Positions 6,639 through 12,016 of a DNA stretch of 12,016 bases are shown here, piece after piece; position 1 is the stretch's first letter; each line of letters begins with the position of its first letter. The translations under genes and the position numbers were made by a program. The DNA lies in contig JAUZQA010000064.1 in assembly GCA_030705665.1 (NCBI GenBank), positions 1 to 12,016 on the forward strand, in the 5' to 3' direction. The notes under the pieces are model-generated. The model was given only the letters and a program-made list of their open reading frames with translations. It ran no database searches and was not told the DNA's origin. Origin of the DNA: Bacillota bacterium (GTDB lineage: Bacteria; Bacillota; Bacilli; Bacillales_B; DSM-18226).

Positions 6639-7567
6639 TACCCTTTCCCCCCCTGTATGCGAATACGCGGATCGATGATTCCGTAAAGAATATCAACAAC
6701 CAAAATAATGAAGACAAATAATGCGGCAAACAATATCGAAGTACCCATAATAACTGGATAATCATTTACCATAATGGATTGGACAAATTGATTACCAATA
6801 CCAGGTATGCCAAAAATATTTTCAATAACAAGCGATCCTGTCATTAAACTTACTGCTAAAGGCCCCATAACGGTTATAACCGGTATTAAAGCATTTCTTA
6901 GTGCATGTTTGAAGCTGATTTGCCAGTAACTTGCACCTTTAGCTTTAGCAAGAGTAATATAATCCGATCCCAATACTTCCACCATTTCCGTCCGCATAAA
7001 GCGTGCCGCGATAGAAATCGGGAACATAGCCAAAGCAATGGTTGGCAGAATGGAATAAGAAGGTCCATTCCAAAACATAACAGGAAGCCATCCTAATTTT
7101 ACAGCTACATAATATTGTAAAAGACCAGCAAAGACAAAGCTTGGAATCGATTTCCCAATGACTGCAATAAATGTTGCGCCATAATCAACCCAAGTATTTT
7201 GTTTTAGTGCCGCCACAACACCTAAAAGAATACCCAGCACTGCACCGACAATCATCGCCTGAGCGCCAAGTATCGCCGAAGGAGTAAGCCTTTGGGCAAT
7301 AAGTTCCGTTACCGGGGTATTATTAAACTGGAAGGAGACACCCAAATCGCCTTTTAACATGTTCAATATATAGTGAGCATATTGAACAGGCACAGGTTGA
7401 TCAAATCCATACTTCACTAATAATATGTGGCGCTGGACTTTTGAAAGTTTTTCCCAGCTATTAAACGGGGTTCCTGGAATTAACTTCATGAGGAAAAAGG
7501 TTACAGATACAACAATGAAAAGCGTAATTATCATGTAGACAAACCGCTGCAGGATATATTTTGCCAT
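6638..7567 (-). CDS. oppB: Oligopeptide ABC transporter, permease OppB
   Basis: OppB is the second membrane subunit of the importer. It is 309 residues from ATG 7567, close to the usual 306-311. TM1 is at the N-terminus (YILQRFVYMIITLFIVVSV), the conserved LIPGTPF segment follows, and the EAA-type coupling loop (AKAKGASYWQISFKHALRNA) lies near residues 205-225, before ENIFGIPGIG. The frame stays open upstream to 7675, but ATG 7567 is chosen because AGGAGGTG (7580-7573) sits 5 bases before it and MAKYILQR is the family start. The longer version would also run through the terminator hairpin behind oppA. The gap to oppA is 140 bases; oppC overlaps its stop codon. Confidence 0.95.
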   Translation of the reverse strand: MAKYILQRFVYMIITLFIVVSVTFFLMKLIPGTPFNSWEKLSKVQRHILLVKYGFDQPVPVQYAHYILNMLKGDLGVSFQFNNTPVTELIAQRLTPSAILGAQAMIVGAVLGILLGVVAALKQNTWVDYGATFIAVIGKSIPSFVFAGLLQYYVAVKLGWLPVMFWNGPSYSILPTIALAMFPISIAARFMRTEMVEVLGSDYITLAKAKGASYWQISFKHALRNALIPVITVMGPLAVSLMTGSLVIENIFGIPGIGNQFVQSIMVNDYPVIMGTSILFAALFVFIILVVDILYGIIDPRIRIQGGKG

Positions 7568-7624
7568 GCCAACACCTCCTAATTCACTAAATCTTAGACA
7601 CTTTTCGACAATTCTGATACAGGT

Positions 7625-7658
7625 AAAAAGAGAGTATAATTTAATATACTCTCTTTTT
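7625..7658 (-). terminator. Hairpin between oppA and oppB, probable partial terminator
   Basis: A perfect 14-bp stem (AAAAAGAGAGTATA / TATACTCTCTTTTT) with a 6-base loop lies 50 bases after oppA and 58 bases before oppB. Its 3' arm ends in five T on the minus strand. No promoter was recognised between it and oppB, so it most likely allows partial read-through. It would also protect the oppA mRNA from 3' decay, giving more binding protein than permease, as is common in such operons. Confidence 0.85.
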
Positions 7659-7707
7659 ATTTGGTTATAAATCACTTTTTTGTGTAAATTCTAGGAATTA
7701 TTTCCTC

Positions 7708-9393
7708 TTATTTGTAGACTTTGATATATTCGAAACTATAGTCAGAATAAGGATTATGCTGTAACCCTTTTACTTTTGGATTTACTAAAAGGTTTACAGA
7801 ACGTTGATAAAGTGGTGCTAATGCTGCATCATCTTCTAACAAGATTTTCTCAGCTTGTTGAAGTGCTTTCCAACGCTCATCCGGTTTAGCTGCCAAAGTA
7901 GATTGGGCATCTTTAACCAACTTATCATATTTTGGATCACTGTAGCTCATGTGGTTTTGACCGCCGCCTGTTAAGAATAGATCCATGAATGTCATTGGGT
8001 CAGCGTAGTCTGGTCCCCAACCTGCATGCAATAAATCATAATCTTGTTTGTCTTCACGGTCAATACGGATTTTGAACGGTACACTTTGAATATTAACCGT
8101 TAAGCCAGGAAGAGTCTTCTCCAATTGATCTTTAATGAATGCATCCTCTTTCTTAGCCGTTTCAGTATCTTGCCCAACCATTGTAAACGATACAGATGTT
8201 TTGCCTAATTCTTTCAAACCTTGCTCCCAAAGCTTTTTAGCTTGAGTTTTATCTGTTTTCAGATAATCACCAGCTCCGGCGCCACGGAAGTCTTTGCCAT
8301 TATTAAATGCAAACTGCTTCGGTACAATGAAGTTAGCAGGGATAGAACCGTTTGACAAAACGTTATTCGTATATGCTTTTTTATCAACTGCTAAAGCAAT
8401 CGCTTTACGTACATTGAGATTTTTCAAAACAGGATTATTTTCGTTCATCTTTAACCACCACATTGATGGCTCAAGAAATTGCACTAAGTCTTTTGTACCT
8501 TGATATTGCGAAATAATCGCTGATGAAGCAAGTCTTCCAGTAATATCTGCTTGTTTCGCTTCATATGCGTTCACAGCTGCTTGCGGATCTTTTACAACGT
8601 TAAAATTAGCTGTTTGCAATGTAACATTTTTTGCATTCCAGTAATCTGCATTCTTAGTTAATGTCCATTGGTCAGCAGATGTTCCGTCCCATTTAGTTAA
8701 TGTAAATGGACCGCTGTATAGCAGGTGGGCAGCATCTTTTGCATAGTCTGCGCCTTGTGATTCTACATATTTTTGATTTTGTGGATAGAATGCTGTAAAT
8801 GTTAATAATGAATCAATATATGGAAGGGCTCTTTCTAATGTGATTTCCAATGTATAGTCGTCAATTGCTTTGACGCCTAGAGAGGAAACCGGTGCTTTCC
8901 CTTCACTGATTGCAGTTGCGTTTTTGATTTTATCTGTCATCATATATGGACCATATGGTGATGCAGTTTTAGGATCAATGGCACGCTGCCATGCAAAGAC
9001 GTAATCCTTCGCAGTGACAGGGTCTCCGTTAGACCATTTGACATTCTTTTTCAAACTAATTGTTAATACTGTCTTATCAGCATTAAATTTAGGTGCGCCT
9101 ACTGCATCATCTGGAATTGCCTTTGTACCAGTTTGATCCAAACGGTACAAACCAGAAGTTACCTGAGAAAGAATCTCGCTCCCAAGAACATCTTGGTTCA
9201 TGACACTGTCCATTGTTGGAATTTCGGCAGTTTCCAAAACATTGATAGCTTGTTTAGCAGCCAGCTGCCCAGCAGTGCTCGTGGTACTCTTGCTCGTATC
9301 TTTACTTGTGCTTGACCCGCCCGAACATGCGCTTAAGAACATGCTAGCAGCTAGGCCTGATGCTAGAAGTAGTGAATATTTTGACTTTTTCAA
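7708..9393 (-). CDS. oppA: Oligopeptide-binding lipoprotein OppA
   Basis: OppA is the extracellular substrate-binding protein of the Opp importer, tethered by lipid to the outer face of the membrane; it captures oligopeptides and, in relatives, signalling peptides. It has a lipoprotein signal peptide: KKSK, a hydrophobic core, and a lipobox LSAC with the lipid-carrying Cys at residue 23. A low-complexity S/T/K/G linker follows to about residue 45. The body is the SBP_bac_5 fold (about 50-555), recognisable by WSNGDPVTAKDYVFAWQRA, LNVRKAIALAVDK and the GWGPDYADPMTF region. Its length of 561 is typical. Start TTG at 9393 lies 8 bases after AAAGGAGGT. First gene of oppABCDF, with its own promoter and a CodY-like site between promoter and ribosome binding site. 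Confidence 0.96.
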   Translation of the reverse strand: MKKSKYSLLLASGLAASMFLSACSGGSSTSKDTSKSTTSTAGQLAAKQAINVLETAEIPTMDSVMNQDVLGSEILSQVTSGLYRLDQTGTKAIPDDAVGAPKFNADKTVLTISLKKNVKWSNGDPVTAKDYVFAWQRAIDPKTASPYGPYMMTDKIKNATAISEGKAPVSSLGVKAIDDYTLEITLERALPYIDSLLTFTAFYPQNQKYVESQGADYAKDAAHLLYSGPFTLTKWDGTSADQWTLTKNADYWNAKNVTLQTANFNVVKDPQAAVNAYEAKQADITGRLASSAIISQYQGTKDLVQFLEPSMWWLKMNENNPVLKNLNVRKAIALAVDKKAYTNNVLSNGSIPANFIVPKQFAFNNGKDFRGAGAGDYLKTDKTQAKKLWEQGLKELGKTSVSFTMVGQDTETAKKEDAFIKDQLEKTLPGLTVNIQSVPFKIRIDREDKQDYDLLHAGWGPDYADPMTFMDLFLTGGGQNHMSYSDPKYDKLVKDAQSTLAAKPDERWKALQQAEKILLEDDAALAPLYQRSVNLLVNPKVKGLQHNPYSDYSFEYIKVYK

Positions 9394-9412
9394 CTATGTA
9401 GACCTCCTTTTT

Positions 9413-9427
9413 ATTTTTCTGAAAAAT
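9413..9427. promoter_or_regulatory. CodY-type operator in the oppA leader
   Basis: ATTTTTCTGAAAAAT is a perfect palindrome about a central base and matches the CodY consensus AATTTTCWGAAAATT at 13 of 15 positions. It starts about 6 bases downstream of the predicted oppA transcription start and ends before the ribosome binding site, a position suited to blocking RNA polymerase. CodY control of peptide-uptake operons is established in several Bacillota; its use here is inferred. Confidence 0.62.
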
Positions 9428-9439
9428 TCTACAATGCTT

Positions 9440-9468
9440 ATTATACATTTTTAGTAAAACATTGTACA
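9440..9468 (-). promoter_or_regulatory. oppA promoter (sigma-A type)
   Basis: On the minus strand TGTACA (9468-9463, four of six) is 17 bases from a perfect TATAAT (9445-9440). The expected start site is near 9433, giving a 40-base leader before the oppA TTG. Confidence 0.65.
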
Positions 9469-9512
9469 TTAGTTTTTTAAAAAAAGTTTACATATTGGAA
9501 ACAATATTTACA

Positions 9513-9540
9513 TTTTCATTATTAACCTTTGTGGTATAAT
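9513..9540 (+). promoter_or_regulatory. Promoter of the DUF3899-like gene, extended -10
   Basis: TATAAT (9535-9540) is preceded by TGG, an extended -10. TTTTCA (9513-9518) stands 16 bases upstream as a weak -35. The start site would be near 9547, giving a leader of about 55 bases. It is divergent from the oppA promoter, with the two -35 elements about 45 bases apart. Confidence 0.6.
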
Positions 9541-9601
9541 TTTAAATACTATTTTCACTGTTAAATCCCTTTTTATACGCTAGGAATTGGAGGTTTCCGC
9601 T

Positions 9602-9955
9602 TTGAAAGTGCCCATGAAAAAAATAGGGTTTTTTTTCATTATTCAAATCGTGATCTTTATCACTTCACTACTTTACTATAATGAAGTAACTTTAATGAAT
9701 TATATTAATATAACTTTTTACTTTGCTTCTGCATTTCTTTTATGTTCCTTGCTGATCTATGTGATCCATTCTGGTTTTTTTGATATTGTAACAAAAGGAT
9801 TCACAAAGGCTTTTTCAAGGAACAACGAGGACATAAAATTAGCTGAAATCACCCCTTTATCAAAACTAGTATCCATTAGTCAAAAAGCATTGTTTCTACA
9901 CGGGCTATTTTTGTTCATATGTATGATTGTTGCCCTTATTTTATATTATGTTTAG
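9602..9955 (+). CDS. Small three-helix membrane protein, DUF3899-like
   Basis: A 117-residue protein with no known biochemical role. Three hydrophobic helices are visible: about 7-26 (KIGFFFIIQIVIFITSLLYY), 34-56 and 96-117. A cytosolic or extracellular loop between the last two holds GFFDIVTKGFTKAFSR and a TPLSKLVS segment. This pattern is what I remember of DUF3899 proteins, which in Bacillaceae often lie beside opp genes; the family call is from memory. TTG at 9602 is taken as start because GGAGG (9589-9593) is 8 bases upstream. An upstream in-frame TTG at 9587 overlaps that site, and the ATG at 9614 is too far from it. It is divergent from oppA and just upstream of the trpS promoter, with no terminator of its own. 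Confidence 0.8.
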   Translation: MKVPMKKIGFFFIIQIVIFITSLLYYNEVTLMNYINITFYFASAFLLCSLLIYVIHSGFFDIVTKGFTKAFSRNNEDIKLAEITPLSKLVSISQKALFLHGLFLFICMIVALILYYV

Positions 9956-9960
9956 CATGC

Positions 9961-9989
9961 TTGATTACAAATATTCATTTCATTATAAT
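9961..9989 (+). promoter_or_regulatory. trpS promoter
   Basis: TTGATT (9961-9966, four of six) is separated by exactly 17 bases from a perfect TATAAT (9984-9989), starting 6 bases after the upstream stop codon. Transcription should begin near 9996, which fixes the 5' end of a leader only about 135 bases long before the trpS ATG. Confidence 0.65.
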
Positions 9990-9995
9990 AGTATT

Positions 9996-10100
9996 TAGTT
10001 AAACCATTGCTACATAATGGAATAGAGTGACTCGAAAGCGAGTAATTTAGGGTGGTACCGCGACACCATTCGTCCCTATAACAAGGATGGATGGTTTTTT
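9996..10100 (+). ncRNA. T-box leader of trpS, apparently lacking a full Stem I
   Basis: The T-box motif AGGGTGGTACCGCG (10049-10062) is unmistakable; its TGGT bulge (10053-10056) would pair with the NCCA end of uncharged tRNA. An antiterminator can form with TAGGG (10048-10052) and CCCTA (10074-10078), competing with the terminator listed separately. A Stem III-like hairpin ACTCG-AAAG-CGAGT (10030-10043) precedes it. Upstream of this only about 34 transcribed bases remain if the promoter call is right. They contain one small hairpin, CCATT/AATGG (10004-10020), and no recognisable Stem I with specifier loop. A TGG (Trp codon) followed by A occurs at 10018-10020 within that hairpin. Uncharged tRNA-Trp is the expected ligand from the gene controlled. 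Confidence 0.88.
10065..10100 (+). terminator. Regulated terminator of the trpS T-box
   Basis: ACCATTCGTCC (10065-10075) pairs over 11 bp, including two G-U pairs, with GGATGGATGGT (10085-10095) around a 9-base loop, followed by six T. Its 5' arm overlaps the CCC needed for the antiterminator, the usual T-box switch. Confidence 0.88.
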
Positions 10101-10114
10101 ATTTGACTTTATAA

Positions 10115-11119
<1,005 letters not shown>

Positions 11120-11156
11120 TTGCCTTTTCGTTTCAATCAATAGACAAATTTATAAT

Positions 11157-11191
11157 AAAAGCCTGACCGCAGGATTTTCGGTCAGGCTTTT
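11157..11191. terminator. Bidirectional terminator between trpS and yjbA
   Basis: AAAAGCCTGACCG (11157-11169) and CGGTCAGGCTTTT (11179-11191) form a perfect 13-bp stem around a 9-base loop. T runs on the 3' side for both strands serve the convergent trpS and yjbA genes; the yjbA stop codon is 2 bases away. Confidence 0.93.
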
Positions 11192-11192
11192 G

Positions 11193-11939
11193 TTAATTTA
11201 CTTTAGAGCCGTGCTCCATTTCCCATAACTTTTCAAAAAACGGCTGACCTTTTATAATGTTTTCACAAAAGTTTTCATGTTTACAAGACCAGCCATACTT
11301 AATTTCATTAAATAAACAATCCCATGCATCCTCAAATTGTAATTCCTGAATAGCAGAATAACGCTCAGGGCACCACTCTGTATACCAATAACGCACCTCT
11401 GCCTCATTTTTTGTCGTATGCAATTGATCAAGTGCCATAAACAATAACTGCTTTAGCTGACGCTCTTTTCTTGTCAAGCCATTCATTAAACTAGGATCAG
11501 GAGATAAGATATGGAAGTCTTTTTGCATTTGCTTCTCATTGAATTTATATTCCAAAGTGTCATGATTTTCAATCATTTCATAGACTAATTGCTCCTGCCT
11601 TGGAATGAGCCTGCTTTTTCTTATTGGAATGGAATAACCAATCGTATCTACTGCCAAAATTCCAACTCCATCTGTTACAACAAAACAATATTCCAATTGA
11701 ACTCTCTCATGATTTTTCCTTAAGTACGATTTTTGAAAAATATCATTTAAAAGCTGCTGTGGTAATTCTGACAAATCATTTTCAATATAATGAAATAAAA
11801 TCGGACTAATTTTTAAAAGAGGTACTTGGTCTAATAGCTCAACCCCGTCATCTTTCCGCCATTCGTGAAAGTGGCAAACATTGTAACCATTTTCTTCCCC
11901 TTCAAACCAATTGACCCAAACATCATGAAGATACAACAT
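11193..11939 (-). CDS. yjbA: Conserved Bacillaceae protein YjbA (DUF3603 family)
   Basis: Function unknown. The 248 residues agree closely with B. subtilis YjbA (about 250) as I recall it, including the start [74 protein letters not shown] and the ending [19 protein letters not shown]. No signal peptide or membrane segment is seen, so it is probably cytoplasmic. The sequence is rich in aromatic residues, H and C (YNVCHFHEW near the start), but shows no enzyme motif I can name. ATG at 11939 follows GAGGGATTGAGTA, an acceptable ribosome binding site. It is convergent with trpS, the same arrangement I remember from B. subtilis. Confidence 0.95.
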   Translation of the reverse strand: MLYLHDVWVNWFEGEENGYNVCHFHEWRKDDGVELLDQVPLLKISPILFHYIENDLSELPQQLLNDIFQKSYLRKNHERVQLEYCFVVTDGVGILAVDTIGYSIPIRKSRLIPRQEQLVYEMIENHDTLEYKFNEKQMQKDFHILSPDPSLMNGLTRKERQLKQLLFMALDQLHTTKNEAEVRYWYTEWCPERYSAIQELQFEDAWDCLFNEIKYGWSCKHENFCENIIKGQPFFEKLWEMEHGSKVN

Positions 11940-12016
11940 TACTCAATCCCTCACTTCAAGAAACTATTTGTATTTGTCAATCAGTATGGGCAGAGTTGAG
12001 TTAAATTATTCCTTTA

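Noticed and set aside
7568..7675. Longer N-terminus of OppB
   Set aside because: It would pass through the oppA-oppB hairpin and has no ribosome binding site, while ATG 7567 has AGGAGGTG and the family start.
9627..9634. Run of eight T early in the DUF3899-like gene, possible slippage or frameshift site
   Set aside because: The frame through it is intact and encodes a normal hydrophobic helix; nothing suggests programmed slippage.
11975..11980. Perfect TTGACA on the minus strand upstream of yjbA
   Set aside because: No -10 element at 16-19 bases; GAAGTG is at the 17-base position, so it was not called a promoter.

Overview
The window looks like chromosomal core sequence from a low-GC, endospore-former-type Bacillota of the family Bacillaceae (Bacillus, Neobacillus or a close relative). 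The basis is close sequence recognition of Spx, MecA, YjbA, TrpS and the Opp proteins, strong AGGAGG ribosome binding sites, frequent TTG starts, a T-box in front of trpS and a CodY-type box in front of oppA. The order yjbA - trpS - oppABCDF - spx - mecA is, from memory, the B. subtilis order. The genes I remember between oppF and spx (yjbB, yjbC) and between spx and mecA (yjbE) are absent here.

Layout. Positions 1-1329 (minus) hold a cardiolipin synthase gene that runs off the left edge. It has no ATG/GTG/TTG start next to its ribosome binding site and probably uses CTG. Next come mecA (1411-2076, minus) and spx (2380-2775, minus), each with its own terminator. A 565-base intergenic stretch follows, with candidate spx promoters and two clear inverted repeats. 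A 61-codon orphan membrane-protein gene (3341-3526, plus) lies beyond it. The complete oligopeptide permease operon oppA-oppB-oppC-oppD-oppF (9393 down to 3610, minus) has a 14-bp perfect hairpin between oppA and oppB and a palindromic CodY-like box just after the oppA promoter. Divergent from oppA is a small three-helix membrane protein (9602-9955, plus; DUF3899-like), then a very short T-box leader and trpS (10130-11119, plus). A shared bidirectional terminator separates trpS from the convergent yjbA (11193-11939, minus).

How the genes fit together. In relatives, Opp imports oligopeptides, both as food and as Phr-type signals. CodY repression would tie it to amino-acid and GTP status, and the T-box ties trpS to uncharged tRNA-Trp. 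MecA is a ClpC adaptor and Spx is a thiol-stress regulator that is itself a Clp substrate, so the left part is a proteolysis and stress module. No mobile element, CRISPR array, rRNA or tRNA gene was seen, and nothing points to a large new system. The most unusual items are the T-box without room for Stem I, the OppD lacking the iron-sulfur cysteines, the CTG start of cls, the orphan small gene, and the palindrome upstream of spx.
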